This document shows positions 24,120-32,449 of a stretch of DNA of 64,000 nucleotides, in pieces (the first letter of the stretch is position 1; each line of letters starts with the position of its first letter). Source of the DNA: Parafrankia irregularis (GTDB taxonomy: Bacteria > Actinomycetota > Actinomycetes > Frankiales > Frankiaceae); NCBI RefSeq assembly GCF_001536285.1, contig NZ_FAOZ01000002.1, positions 434,001 through 498,000 of the forward strand, given 5' to 3'. The translations under genes and the position numbers were made by a program. Below the pieces are notes generated by a model. That model made no database searches, had not been told where the DNA came from, and saw only the letters and a list, made by a program, of their open reading frames with translations.

Positions 24120-24185
24120 TCAGAGGTTGCGGCCGCCGTTGACGCCGATGATCTGGACGGTGATGTACCCGGCATCCCCGGTGCG
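24120..24185 (-). pseudogene. C-terminal fragment of an SDR gene
   Basis: The minus strand encodes DAGYITVQIIGVNGGRNL and a stop, nearly the same as the C terminus of the SDR at 25165-25926 (AGYITGQIIGVNGGRNT). Nothing of the rest of an SDR is seen upstream, so this is a leftover end of a duplicate. The surrounding 23930-24315 region contains no other gene I can support. Confidence 0.7.
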
Positions 24186-24315
24186 GCGATCCTGCGGCCG
24201 AGTCGTCCGGTGCGTCTTTTAATCAGGTGATGAGGGTCTCGAAAGGCGTTATTCTCAGCCGGCGACGGCCGCACCGAAAGCCCCGGCGGTCTCGAGTTAC
24301 GGGAGACGACGCTGC

Positions 24316-25020
24316 ATGCGTAACCATGACGAGAAGATCAAGGATATGGCGGAGTCGGTGCTGCCGTCGACGAGGCGCCGTAGTGCTCGGGTGGACCGGC
24401 GTCGCGCTCACAAGCGTTGCCGCACCAGACAGCGGGACATCCTCGCCGGATTCTGTGGCCTGGCGGATCCCGACGAACACGGTGCGGATTTCTTCGATAA
24501 ACGTCGCCGACAGGAGGTCAGCGACGTGGTGTGGGCTCGGCGCGGGGCGGACAAGACCGGCTCACTGATCCGCTGGGCCGGCGTGCGTATCGAGCGGGAT
24601 CCGCGGCTGAGCGCCGCTCCGGTCGGCGAAAAGGTCGGGCACTTCGCGCGGCTACTTCCCGACACTCTGATCGGCCGTCACGCGGTCCAGCACATCGAAT
24701 CCTCGCTGCGTAGTCGGGATCATCCCATCTATCACCGCCCCCGAGCCGCCGCACAGCTCAGGCAGGTCCAACGGAGCCGTCATGTGGAGCAGGTCGCGGC
24801 GGACCTGGGCGCTGCCCTCGCGGCCGGGCGGCACGGTCGGCTCAACGCCGCGCTGCGGGCGGGCTACCGGCGACGAATGACCGTCGGCCCGGATGGGGCT
24901 GAGCGTCTTCCCCCGCCGAACCGACTTTTCCTCGGCAGCCACGACATCGACGGCTTCGCGGTTGCCGTTGCGGATCACGCCTGGATCCGGGAGCTCGTCC
25001 ACGCCTTTGCTGTGTCCTGA
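24316..25020 (+). CDS. Conserved-looking hypothetical protein
   Basis: A 234-residue basic protein that I cannot place in a family. It opens MRNHDEKIKDMAESVLPSTR with Arg-rich helices (RRRSARVDRRRAHKRCRTRQ), a type of N terminus I have seen in short actinobacterial hypotheticals. The middle (KVGHFARLLPDTLIGRHAVQ) and end (LFLGSHDIDGFAVAVADHAW) look like ordered helices and strands. Third-position GC is high along its length and no signal or membrane segment is present. It lies between two SDR-like sequences and reads toward the convergent SDR gene. Confidence 0.55.
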   Translation: MRNHDEKIKDMAESVLPSTRRRSARVDRRRAHKRCRTRQRDILAGFCGLADPDEHGADFFDKRRRQEVSDVVWARRGADKTGSLIRWAGVRIERDPRLSAAPVGEKVGHFARLLPDTLIGRHAVQHIESSLRSRDHPIYHRPRAAAQLRQVQRSRHVEQVAADLGAALAAGRHGRLNAALRAGYRRRMTVGPDGAERLPPPNRLFLGSHDIDGFAVAVADHAWIRELVHAFAVS

Positions 25021-25164
25021 CAAGGCGGTGTGCCAGTGCCCCCGGCATTAACGGCCCTCCCTGGAGGATGCGTTGTCCGCCGGAGGCACGCCGGACGATG
25101 ACGGCCAGGGAGCGGAGCAGGATCTCGCCCCGTACCTGTCCCGGCGACGGTGGCGCCGGTCAGG

Positions 25165-25926
25165 TCAGGTGTTGCGGCCGCCGTTGACGCCGATGATCTG
25201 GCCGGTGATGTAGCCGGCCTCCTCGGAGACAAGGAACGCGCACGCCGCGGAGATGTCCTCCGGCCGGCCGACGCGGCGGACCGGGGTTCGGGCGGCGTGC
25301 TCGTCCACGGTCGCGCCGAAACGGCCTTTCTGCTCGCTGAGACGCAGCATCGGGGTGTCGACGAAACCCGGAGGAATGGTGTTGACGGTGATGCCGCTCG
25401 GGCCGAGTTCGAGCGCGAGGGCCTTGGTGAAGCCGATGACGCCGGCCTTGGAAGCGACGTAGTGGGCCATGTAGGGCTGGCCACCCTGCGCGCTGGAGGA
25501 GGAGATGTTGACGATCCTGCCCCAGCCGGCCTCGATCATGTCCGGGAGGGCGGACTGGCAGCAGTGGAACGTCCCGGTCAGGTTCACGGTGAGGATCGAC
25601 GTCCAGGATTCCAGGGACATGTCGATGAACCGGTGGTAGCCGGTCTTTCCGGCCGAGTTCACCAGGATGGTGACGGGCCCGAGGTGTTCGCGGGTCTGCG
25701 CCAGGGCCTGGTCGACGCTCGCGCGGTCGGCGACATCGACGGCGAGAGCGTGCGCTGTGCCGCCGTCGGCCTCGATCTCGGCCACGACCTGCTTGGCGTC
25801 GCCCTCGTTGAGGTCCAGCACGGCCACCTTGGCGCCGTCCCGGGCCAGCCGCAGCGCGCATGAACGCCCGATTCCCGAGGCGCCGCCCGTCACGACGGCG
25901 ACCTTGCTGTTCAGTGTCCCGGCCAT
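25165..25926 (-). CDS. Short-chain dehydrogenase/reductase
   Basis: A 253-residue classical SDR. It has the cofactor motif TGGASGIG (residues 15-22), LDLNEGDAK after strand 2 (an acidic residue favouring NAD), NSAG, the catalytic Ser in NISSSSAQ, YVASK (Tyr and Lys) and the PGFVDTP loop. It looks most like 2-hydroxycyclohexanecarboxyl-CoA or 3-oxoacyl reductases, but specificity cannot be fixed. The ATG at 25926 starts the conserved domain. It lies 104 bp downstream of the TetR-AKR gene on the same strand and may be co-transcribed with it, opposite the Rieske gene. Confidence 0.87.
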   Translation of the reverse strand: MAGTLNSKVAVVTGGASGIGRSCALRLARDGAKVAVLDLNEGDAKQVVAEIEADGGTAHALAVDVADRASVDQALAQTREHLGPVTILVNSAGKTGYHRFIDMSLESWTSILTVNLTGTFHCCQSALPDMIEAGWGRIVNISSSSAQGGQPYMAHYVASKAGVIGFTKALALELGPSGITVNTIPPGFVDTPMLRLSEQKGRFGATVDEHAARTPVRRVGRPEDISAACAFLVSEEAGYITGQIIGVNGGRNT

Positions 25927-26030
25927 GTGTGTCTTTCCTTTCCGCGTCGACTGCCCGCGAGATGAGAGAGAAGAACGCGATGAGAGAGGGATGAGTGGCA
26001 GCTGCCGGCCGTCGCCGGATTCGGCTGGGG

Positions 26031-27770
26031 TCACAGGCGGGCGGATGGCGCGGTGGAGCCGTCGATCGCGGTGATGACCTCGCCGGGAAGGTCGACGTCC
26101 GCTGCCGCGAGAAGCTCGTCCAGTTGGGCGACGCCGGAGACGTCGACGCTTACCGTGGCGACGGGTCTCGTCCATTGCCAGGCCAGGTCAAGCTGCCTGG
26201 TCGTGCAGCCGAGCTGGGCCGCCGCCGCCTGTAGTCGTGCGGTCAGCGCGGGGTTCGTGGGGTCGGTCTCGTTCTCGGGGCGTGGAGTGCTGATGAACCC
26301 GAGGCCCTCCTCGGCGAGAAGGGGGAAATGCTCGCGTTCCGCCGCTCGTGCCGTCGGTCCGTACGCGGAGCGCAGGGAGATGAACCGGGCCCGGCCGAGC
26401 CGGTCGCTGGCGGCGACTGCCTTCATGATCCGGTAGGCGGGGAAGTCGGCGGCGCCGACGTAGAGGATCTTGCCCGCGCGAACGAGATCATCCAGTGCTT
26501 CGATGGTCTCCTCCAGCGGGGTCGACGGGTCGTCGGCGCTCAGCTGGTAGAGATCGATGTAGTCGGTCCCGAGCCGGCGAAGGGTCGCGTCGCAGGCCGC
26601 ACGGAGGTGGCGCCGGCTGTTCCGGCCGCCATGGCGGGCTTGATCCAGCGCCATACCGGTGTCGCCACCGCCACCGCCACCGCTCGTTCCGATGCCTGTT
26701 CCGGTGCTCGTTCCGGCTGCCAGCACGATCTGGGAACGCCTGCCGCGCAGCGAAGCCGCGCAGATCTCCGCGGCGTCGGCGGAAACGTCGGTGGCGTCGA
26801 TGAGGTTTCCGCCGGCGTCGAGGTAGCGGGCGACCAGACCCGCCGCGGTCGCCGGATCGCAGCCGCCGCCGGCCGCCCCGAAGGCCCGGATGCCGAGGGC
26901 GAGCCGGGAGACGTCCAGGCCGCTTCGGCCGAGCCGCGAATACCGCATCGCCGCGGCCTCGCGCCTGGGCCCGGCGTGCTTGGAGGTGGTGGTCTGGCTG
27001 GAACTGGCGTCGTCGACCACGTCGTCGCCAGCGCCAGCGCCAGCGCCAGTGCCTGGGCTCGGGTGACCGGCGCCGGCGAGTGATGTGGCGGGGGAGGAGT
27101 CGGGGCGGTCCTGGTGGCCGGGGCCGCGGGTGAGGACGCCGCTGAGGAAGAGCTGCACGGCGTGCTGAAGGCGCTGGTCCTCAAGCTCGGGACTGCGGTA
27201 GATGCCGTAGGCCGCGAGCCAGGCCGGCATCGCGCCGACCATGGCGAAGAACTGCTCGGCGGCCAGTTCGACGTTGCTGACCGAGACCGCGCCGGCGCGC
27301 TCGTGCTCCCGCAGCAGATCGATGATGACCTGGATGCGCGGTGACCAGGTCGTGGCCTGGGAGCTCGCCGCGAACTCGGGAAACCGGGCCGACTCGGCGA
27401 TCGCCATCCGGCTGAGGCGGACGATGTCCGGGTCGACGGACCGGGCGAGAATCGCCCGGGCGATCAGGGTCAGGCTGGCCGCGAGGTCGTCGGGCAGCGG
27501 CTCCAGGACCCGGGCGTCGCGTTCCTGGCGGGTGAGCGCCCAGGAGCTGACGGCGATGAACAGGGTCCGTTTGTCCGGGTACCGGCCGTACAGGGTGCTC
27601 TTGGTGACGCCCGCGGCTCGTGCCACCGCCTCCATGGTGGTCCGGTCGTAGCCGTGTTCGAGGAACGTGTCGACGGCGGCCCGGCGAAGCTTCTCCGTCA
27701 GCCGCGCCGCTTCCTCGGAGGTCGGTCTCCCGGCCCGGGACCGCGCACCGTCGTTCGCTCTGGGCTCCAT
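26031..27770 (-). CDS. TetR regulator fused to a catalytically incomplete aldo/keto reductase domain
   Basis: One uninterrupted frame of 579 residues. Residues 15-205 are a TetR regulator: a helix-turn-helix (LRRAAVDTFLEHGYDRTTME, AVARAAGVTKSTLYGRYPDK) and a ligand domain ending LFLSGVLTRGPG. A Gly/Ala/Ser-rich linker (about 205-274) leads to an aldo/keto reductase domain (MRYSRLGRSGLDVSRLALGI, then to TRPVATVSVDVSGVAQLDEL). In that domain the catalytic Asp remains (NLIDATD) but the Tyr is Ser (ATDVSAD, about 328), the Lys is Gly (VLAAG, about 352) and the His is Ser (LYQLSADD, about 411). The domain probably binds a ligand or NADP(H) instead of catalysing. A weak internal ribosome site before Met275 leaves separate translation possible. 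It is divergent from the Rieske gene. Confidence 0.82.
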   Translation of the reverse strand: MEPRANDGARSRAGRPTSEEAARLTEKLRRAAVDTFLEHGYDRTTMEAVARAAGVTKSTLYGRYPDKRTLFIAVSSWALTRQERDARVLEPLPDDLAASLTLIARAILARSVDPDIVRLSRMAIAESARFPEFAASSQATTWSPRIQVIIDLLREHERAGAVSVSNVELAAEQFFAMVGAMPAWLAAYGIYRSPELEDQRLQHAVQLFLSGVLTRGPGHQDRPDSSPATSLAGAGHPSPGTGAGAGAGDDVVDDASSSQTTTSKHAGPRREAAAMRYSRLGRSGLDVSRLALGIRAFGAAGGGCDPATAAGLVARYLDAGGNLIDATDVSADAAEICAASLRGRRSQIVLAAGTSTGTGIGTSGGGGGGDTGMALDQARHGGRNSRRHLRAACDATLRRLGTDYIDLYQLSADDPSTPLEETIEALDDLVRAGKILYVGAADFPAYRIMKAVAASDRLGRARFISLRSAYGPTARAAEREHFPLLAEEGLGFISTPRPENETDPTNPALTARLQAAAAQLGCTTRQLDLAWQWTRPVATVSVDVSGVAQLDELLAAADVDLPGEVITAIDGSTAPSARL

Positions 27771-27776
27771 CGAAAA

Positions 27777-27806
27777 AACGTACGGTCCGGTCGTCTTCTG
27801 GGTCAA
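27777..27806 (-). promoter_or_regulatory. Promoter of the TetR-AKR gene, likely leaderless
   Basis: On the minus strand TTGACC (27806-27801) is followed after exactly 18 bases by TACGTT (27782-27777), and the ATG comes 7 bases later without a ribosome site, which suggests a leaderless transcript. The -10 lies inside a TCGAAAAAACGTACG-type motif (27770-27784) that recurs inverted at the Rieske promoter, so it is a candidate operator. Confidence 0.65.
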
Positions 27807-27875
27807 GGCTCGGTCGGCCGGCGGATGGCCTGCGGGCAGCACATGTGCCTGGCCTGCAGTCTGGGCTCGGGACCG

Positions 27876-27905
27876 TTGACCGGAAACCCGACTCAGTCGT
27901 ACGTT
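27876..27905 (+). promoter_or_regulatory. Promoter of the Rieske oxygenase gene with mirrored operator
   Basis: TTGACC (27876-27881), 18 bases, then TACGTT (27900-27905): the same boxes and spacing as the divergent promoter. The motif CGTACGTTTTCTCGA (27898-27912) is the inverse of the one over the TetR-AKR start, matching at 14 of 15 bases. A good GGAGG ribosome site precedes the ATG at 27948. Control of both by the TetR-AKR protein is inferred. Confidence 0.65.
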
Positions 27906-27947
27906 TTCTCGACGTTCCATCTCGTGTGTGGTCTCGGAGGTAGACGC

Positions 27948-29225
27948 ATGGCCCACTTCCCCAAGCCTGTCGAGGGCAGCTGGACGGAGCACTACCCGGA
28001 CCTCGGCACCGGGCTGGTCACGTTCGAGGACTCGATCTCTCCCGAGCACTACGAACGGGAGCGTGCCGCGATCTTCCGGCGGACCTGGCTGAACGTCGGC
28101 CGCGTGGAGCAGGTCGCGCGTACGGGCGCCTACTTCACGAAGGAGATCCACGCCGCGAACGCGTCGGTGATCATCGTGCGGGACAGGGAGAACCAGGTCC
28201 GGGCGTTTCACAACATCTGCCGGCACCGTGGCAACAAGCTGGTCTGGAACGATTTCCCGCGCGAGGAGACGAGCGGCACGGCGCGGCAGTTCACCTGCAA
28301 GTACCACGCCTGGCGCTACGGGCTGGACGGTGCGTGCACCTTCGTTCAGCAGGAGTCCGAGTTCTTCGACTTCGACCGGGCTGACTACGGCCTCGTCCCG
28401 GTGCGCTGCGAGGTGTGGGAGGGCTTCATCTTCGTCAACTTCGACAACGAGGCCGGCCCGCTACGGGAATACCTCGGGCGCTTCGCCGCCGGCCTTGAGG
28501 GCTATCCGTTCGGCGAGATGACCGAGGTCTACCGATATCGGGCCGACGTCGGCAGCAACTGGAAGCTCTACCTCGACGCGTTCGCCGAATTCTACCACGC
28601 ACCCGTGCTGCACGCGAAGCAGTACGTGAGCGACGAGTCGCGCAAACTGCTCGGCTACGGCTACGAGTCGCTGCACTACGAGCTGGACGGTCCGCACTCG
28701 ATGCAGTCGGCCTGGGGCGGAATGGCGCCACCCCGTGATCTCTCCATGGTGAAGCCGATCGAACAGGTGCTGCGCAGCGGGAACTTCGGGCCGTGGGACA
28801 GGCCTGACATCCCCGGCCTCGATCCGTTGCCGCCGGGTGTGAACCCGTCCCGGCAGAAGGCCTGGGGCCTCGACTCCTATGTCTTCTTCCCGAATTTCAT
28901 GATTGTGGTGTGGGCGCCGGGCTGGTACCTCACCTACCACTACTGGCCGACCGCCTACAACCGGCACATCTTCGAGGGGACGCTGTACTTCGTCCCGCCG
29001 AGAACGCCGAGCGAGCGGCTGCGGCAGGAGCTGGCCGCGGTCACCTTCAAGGAGTTCGCGCTGCAGGACTGCAACACCCTGGAAGCAACCCAGAAAATGC
29101 TGGAGACAAGGGCCGTCTCGGAGTTCCCGCTCAACGACCAGGAACTCGCTGTCCGGCACCTGCACCGGACCGCCAATGATTATGTTGCCGCCCATCGCGA
29201 TCTCGTCGGCCGACAGTCCGGGTAA
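27948..29225 (+). CDS. Rieske-type ring-hydroxylating oxygenase alpha subunit
   Basis: A 425-residue oxygenase large subunit. The Rieske [2Fe-2S] motif is CRHRGNKL (about residue 91) and CKYHAWRYG (about residue 118), giving CxH and CxxH. The mononuclear iron site follows in a segment DAFAEFYHAPVLHAKQY (about residue 210) with two His and an acidic residue. Such enzymes use electrons from a reductase and ferredoxin to hydroxylate aromatic, steroid or amine substrates. No beta subunit, ferredoxin or reductase gene is adjacent, so it is either an alpha-only type or served in trans. It is divergent from, and probably controlled by, the TetR-AKR protein; the SDR beyond could act on its product. 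Confidence 0.87.
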   Translation: MAHFPKPVEGSWTEHYPDLGTGLVTFEDSISPEHYERERAAIFRRTWLNVGRVEQVARTGAYFTKEIHAANASVIIVRDRENQVRAFHNICRHRGNKLVWNDFPREETSGTARQFTCKYHAWRYGLDGACTFVQQESEFFDFDRADYGLVPVRCEVWEGFIFVNFDNEAGPLREYLGRFAAGLEGYPFGEMTEVYRYRADVGSNWKLYLDAFAEFYHAPVLHAKQYVSDESRKLLGYGYESLHYELDGPHSMQSAWGGMAPPRDLSMVKPIEQVLRSGNFGPWDRPDIPGLDPLPPGVNPSRQKAWGLDSYVFFPNFMIVVWAPGWYLTYHYWPTAYNRHIFEGTLYFVPPRTPSERLRQELAAVTFKEFALQDCNTLEATQKMLETRAVSEFPLNDQELAVRHLHRTANDYVAAHRDLVGRQSG

Positions 29226-29279
29226 TGTGCCGGATCCCGACCTTCGGCTTCCGCGCTCCGCTGCTTCCGATCAGGAAAC

Positions 29280-29313
29280 GAGGGTTTTGGTTGTTCTCGC
29301 AGCCGAAATCCTC
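29280..29313. repeat. Hairpin element, copy 2 of 3
   Basis: GAGGGTTTTGGTTG (29280-29293) pairs, with three wobble or mismatched positions, with CAGCCGAAATCCTC (29300-29313). The core and the CACTTCTTGC tail match copy 1 at 4423. It lies 55 bp after the Rieske stop and probably ends that transcript. Confidence 0.65.
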
Positions 29314-29448
29314 ACTTCTTGCTGATCGTCAACGACTCCATGCCCCTTTTGCTTGTATTGGCATGAATTTCCGAGGCATGGCGAGGCGCGGTGCGGGATC
29401 CCCGGCGGGGGACTGCCCGCGCGACCGGGGCGCCGCGACCGGGGCGCG

Positions 29449-29518
29449 GTGAGCCGTGAGTGGTGAGCCGTGAGCCGTGAGCGGTGAGCGGTGAGCGGGG
29501 CGCCGTGAGCCGTGAGCC
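29449..29518 (+). repeat. 7-bp tandem repeat (GTGAGCC/GTGAGCG), about ten units
   Basis: Nine units of the form GTGAGCS or GTGAGTG and one diverged unit lie in register between the Rieske and recQ genes. They add many GTG codons in all frames. The rest of the 355-bp gap carries the hairpin copy 2 and the recQ promoter region. Confidence 0.8.
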
Positions 29519-29580
29519 GTGTAGCCGTCGCCATCGAGGTGAACGCCCGAACTGTCGGCGGCGTCGGGTAGACAGGGTGC

Positions 29581-31833
29581 ATGGCTGATCAGGCTGTGCA
29601 CCCTGCCCCGGCGCTTTCCGCCGCCTCGGTTCCGGGGAGTCCAGGCGGCGGGGTGTCGCGGGCTCGGGCCGAGGAGCTGCTGCGGGCGCTGGCGGGTCCG
29701 GGTGCGGTGCTGCGCGACGACCAGTGGCGGGCGATCGATGCGCTGGTGAGCGAGCGGCGCCGGGTGCTGCTCGTCCAGCGCACGGGCTGGGGCAAGTCCG
29801 CCGTGTACTTCCTGGCCACGGCTCTGTTGCGGGGGGCCGAGGTCTCGACTGGCGGCCCGACCCCGCCTCGGGTCGGGCCGACGGTGATCGTGTCGCCGCT
29901 GCTGGCGCTCATCCGCAACCAGGCGGCTGCCGCCGCGCGGCTGGGCATCCGGGCCGGGGAGATCCACTCGGGCAATCTCACCGAGTGGGACGAGGTCTAC
30001 GGCGCGCTGCGGGCCGGCGAGCTAGACCTGCTGCTGGTCGGCCCGGAGCGGCTGAACAACCCGACGTTCCGGGACGAGTACCTGCCGGAACTGGCACGCA
30101 CGACGGGCCTGCTGGTCATCGACGAGGCGCACTGCATCTCCGACTGGGGGCACGACTTCCGGCCGGACTACCGCCGGCTGCGGTCGCTGATCGGTGAGCT
30201 GCGGCCGGGCGTTCCCGTCCTCGCCACGACGGCCACCGCGAACGCGCGGGTCGTCGAGGACGTCAGCGAGCAGCTCGGCGCGGGCGTCGTTGCCGCACCT
30301 GACGGCACGGTGGGCGCCGAGACGCTGGTGCTGCGCGGGCCGCTGGAGCGGGAGAGCCTGCGGCTGGGCGTGGTCAGCCTGCCCACCGCCGAGGAGCGCT
30401 TCGGCTGGCTGGCTGATCGTCTCCCCGAGCTGCCCGGCTCCGGGATCGTCTACACGCTCACCAAGCCCGCCGCCGAGGAGCTCACCGGGTTCCTGCGCGC
30501 CCAGGGCCACACCGTGGCGACCTACCACGGCGGGACGGAACCGGCGGAGCGCATCGCGGCGGAGGAGGATCTGCTCGCGAACCGGGTCAAGGCGCTGATC
30601 GCCACCAGCGCGCTGGGGATGGGCTTCGACAAGCCGGATCTCGGCTTTGTCGTGCACGTCGGGGCGCCGAACTCGCCGATCGCCTACTACCAGCAGGTTG
30701 GCCGGGCGGGCCGCGCGCTGGAGTCGGCGGAGGCGATCCTGCTGCCGGCCGCGGAGGACCGTGCCATCTGGCGCTACTTCGCCGACACCTCCTTCCCACC
30801 GGAACGGCTGGTGCGGGACGTGCTCGGCGCGTTGGAGCAGGCGTCGAAGCCGATGTCGACCCAGGCGTTGCTCGCCGTGGTCGACCTGGGGCCGGGCCGC
30901 CTGGAGCAGATGCTGAAGGTGCTGGACACCGACGGCGCGGTCCGGCGGGTCAAGGGCGGCTGGGAGCACACCGGGCAGCCCTGGGCGTACGACGCGCGCC
31001 GCTACGAGCGGGTCGCCGCGGCGCGTGCGGTCGAGGAGCAGTCGATGCTCGACTACATCGCGACGACGTCCTGTCGGATGGAGTTCCTGCGCCGGGCCCT
31101 CGACGACCCGTACGCGGCTGCCTGCGGGCGGTGCGACCGGTGTACCGGCCGGAGTTGGGCGGCGGATGTCTCGGCGCAGGCGCGGGCCAGCGCCCGCACG
31201 GAGCTGCGGCGGCCCGGGGTCGTCGTCGAACCGCGCAAGATGTGGCCCACCGGCATGCGCACGCTGGGGATCAACGCCTCCGGCCGGATTCCCGCCTCGG
31301 CCGGCGCCCTGCCTGGTCGGGCCCTCGCCCGTCTCAACGACCTCGGGTGGGGCAACCGGCTACGGCCCATGTTCGACAGTGCGCCCGGCTCGGGTGAGGC
31401 GCGCGGCGTGGACCAGCCGGTTCCCGACGACGTCTTCGACGGTGTCGTGCGGATGCTCGCGGCGTGGGAATGGGAGCAGCGCCCGGTGGCGGTGGTGACG
31501 ATCGGGTCCCGGAGCCGGCCGCGGCTGGTCGGGGACCTCGGTCAGCGCATCGCCCAGGTGGGCCGGTTGCCGCTGCTCGGGGAACTGCCGCGGGGCGCGG
31601 GTGGGCCGTTCGCCGGCCAGGTGCACAACAGCGCGCACCGTCTCGCCGGGCTGTGGTCGGCATTCGACGTGCCGCCTCCGCTCGCCGAAACGCTCGGTGG
31701 CCTGACCGGCCCGGTGCTGCTCGTCGACGATCTGGTCGTCACCGGCTGGACGATGACGGCGGCGGCCCGCGCACTGCGTGCCGCCGGCGCACCCGCCGTG
31801 ATGCCGCTGGCCCTGGCGATGGAGACCGGCTGA
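29581..31833 (+). CDS. recQ: RecQ-family DNA helicase with C-terminal phosphoribosyltransferase-like domain
   Basis: A 750-residue superfamily 2 helicase. Motif I is QRTGWGKSAVYF (about residue 67), motif Ia VSPLLALIRNQ, motif II IDEAHCISDWGHDFRPDYRR, motif III ATTATAN, motif V ALIATSALGMGFDKPDL and motif VI YYQQVGRAGRA. A RecQ zinc site follows (CRMEFLRR and CGRCDRC). From about residue 560 a second part ends in GPVLLVDDLVVTGWTMTAAA, the PRPP-binding loop of type I phosphoribosyltransferases. This fusion occurs in other actinobacteria. The ATG at 29581 is chosen; about 25 Ala/Pro-rich residues precede the helicase. Confidence 0.87.
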   Translation: MADQAVHPAPALSAASVPGSPGGGVSRARAEELLRALAGPGAVLRDDQWRAIDALVSERRRVLLVQRTGWGKSAVYFLATALLRGAEVSTGGPTPPRVGPTVIVSPLLALIRNQAAAAARLGIRAGEIHSGNLTEWDEVYGALRAGELDLLLVGPERLNNPTFRDEYLPELARTTGLLVIDEAHCISDWGHDFRPDYRRLRSLIGELRPGVPVLATTATANARVVEDVSEQLGAGVVAAPDGTVGAETLVLRGPLERESLRLGVVSLPTAEERFGWLADRLPELPGSGIVYTLTKPAAEELTGFLRAQGHTVATYHGGTEPAERIAAEEDLLANRVKALIATSALGMGFDKPDLGFVVHVGAPNSPIAYYQQVGRAGRALESAEAILLPAAEDRAIWRYFADTSFPPERLVRDVLGALEQASKPMSTQALLAVVDLGPGRLEQMLKVLDTDGAVRRVKGGWEHTGQPWAYDARRYERVAAARAVEEQSMLDYIATTSCRMEFLRRALDDPYAAACGRCDRCTGRSWAADVSAQARASARTELRRPGVVVEPRKMWPTGMRTLGINASGRIPASAGALPGRALARLNDLGWGNRLRPMFDSAPGSGEARGVDQPVPDDVFDGVVRMLAAWEWEQRPVAVVTIGSRSRPRLVGDLGQRIAQVGRLPLLGELPRGAGGPFAGQVHNSAHRLAGLWSAFDVPPPLAETLGGLTGPVLLVDDLVVTGWTMTAAARALRAAGAPAVMPLALAMETG

Positions 31834-31928
31834 ACGCCGAACTCCATGACGCGTGCGCGGTAGGCGCGTAAGGTTTTGTCTCCTGGCACGGGGTTGCCCG
31901 ATCCAGGCGACAGCGGCGGGGGAGCGGG

Positions 31929-32438
31929 ATGGCGCTGCGTGATGGGATCGCCTTTCAGGTGCGCCCGTACCTGGCTCCGGGGGAGCAGGTCCAGCACGTT
32001 GTTCTGGTGCAGGCGGGTATATCCCCGTACTTCAATCTCGTGCCAACACTCGGATTATTTTCCTGGAACCTGACAACCAATCTTCTCCCCTGGTCGGAGT
32101 ACTATTTCTTCGCTTCCGGTGCCGTGATGGCGGCCCTGTTCCTGGCTTGCTGCACGATCTACCTGACCCGTGTGCGGAACAGGATTCTGGTCGTGACCAA
32201 CCAGGCCATTCTCCTGATGGGAGCCGGCCTGATCGCCTGGGCCACACCGAACGGGCCGCCGCTTCTCCGCCTTCCGAGGCGGACCGTTCTGGGCCCGCCG
32301 AGGGGTCTGTCCGGCGCGATGCTTCTGTCGGGAGAGAGGCTGTGGGTGTCGCCCCTTTTTCGTAAGCGCGTCACCGCGGCGAACGCCGAACTGGCCGTGG
32401 TGACGTCACCGCCCTGGCCGGGGTCCGCGATCAGCTGA
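31929..32438 (+). CDS. Hypothetical membrane-associated protein
   Basis: A 169-residue protein with about two hydrophobic segments (PYFNLVPTLGLFSWNL is amphipathic; YYFFASGAVMAALFLACCTI is a clear helix). A basic turn (YLTRVRNRILVVTNQAILLM) follows, then a strand-rich C-terminal part (LSGAMLLSGERLWVSPLFRK, RVTAANAELA). The pattern of a hydrophobic pair followed by VVTNQAI resembles bacterial PH-like membrane proteins, but I cannot confirm it. A frameshifted relative of the C-terminal half lies at about 33440-33622. It converges with the lipoprotein gene. Confidence 0.65.
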   Translation: MALRDGIAFQVRPYLAPGEQVQHVVLVQAGISPYFNLVPTLGLFSWNLTTNLLPWSEYYFFASGAVMAALFLACCTIYLTRVRNRILVVTNQAILLMGAGLIAWATPNGPPLLRLPRRTVLGPPRGLSGAMLLSGERLWVSPLFRKRVTAANAELAVVTSPPWPGSAIS

Positions 32439-32449
32439 CACCGGTGGGC

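Noticed and set aside
27771-28307. Upstream extension of the TetR-AKR frame into the Rieske gene
   Set aside because: That part is the reverse of Rieske coding DNA, and a promoter with a fitting ATG lies at 27770.
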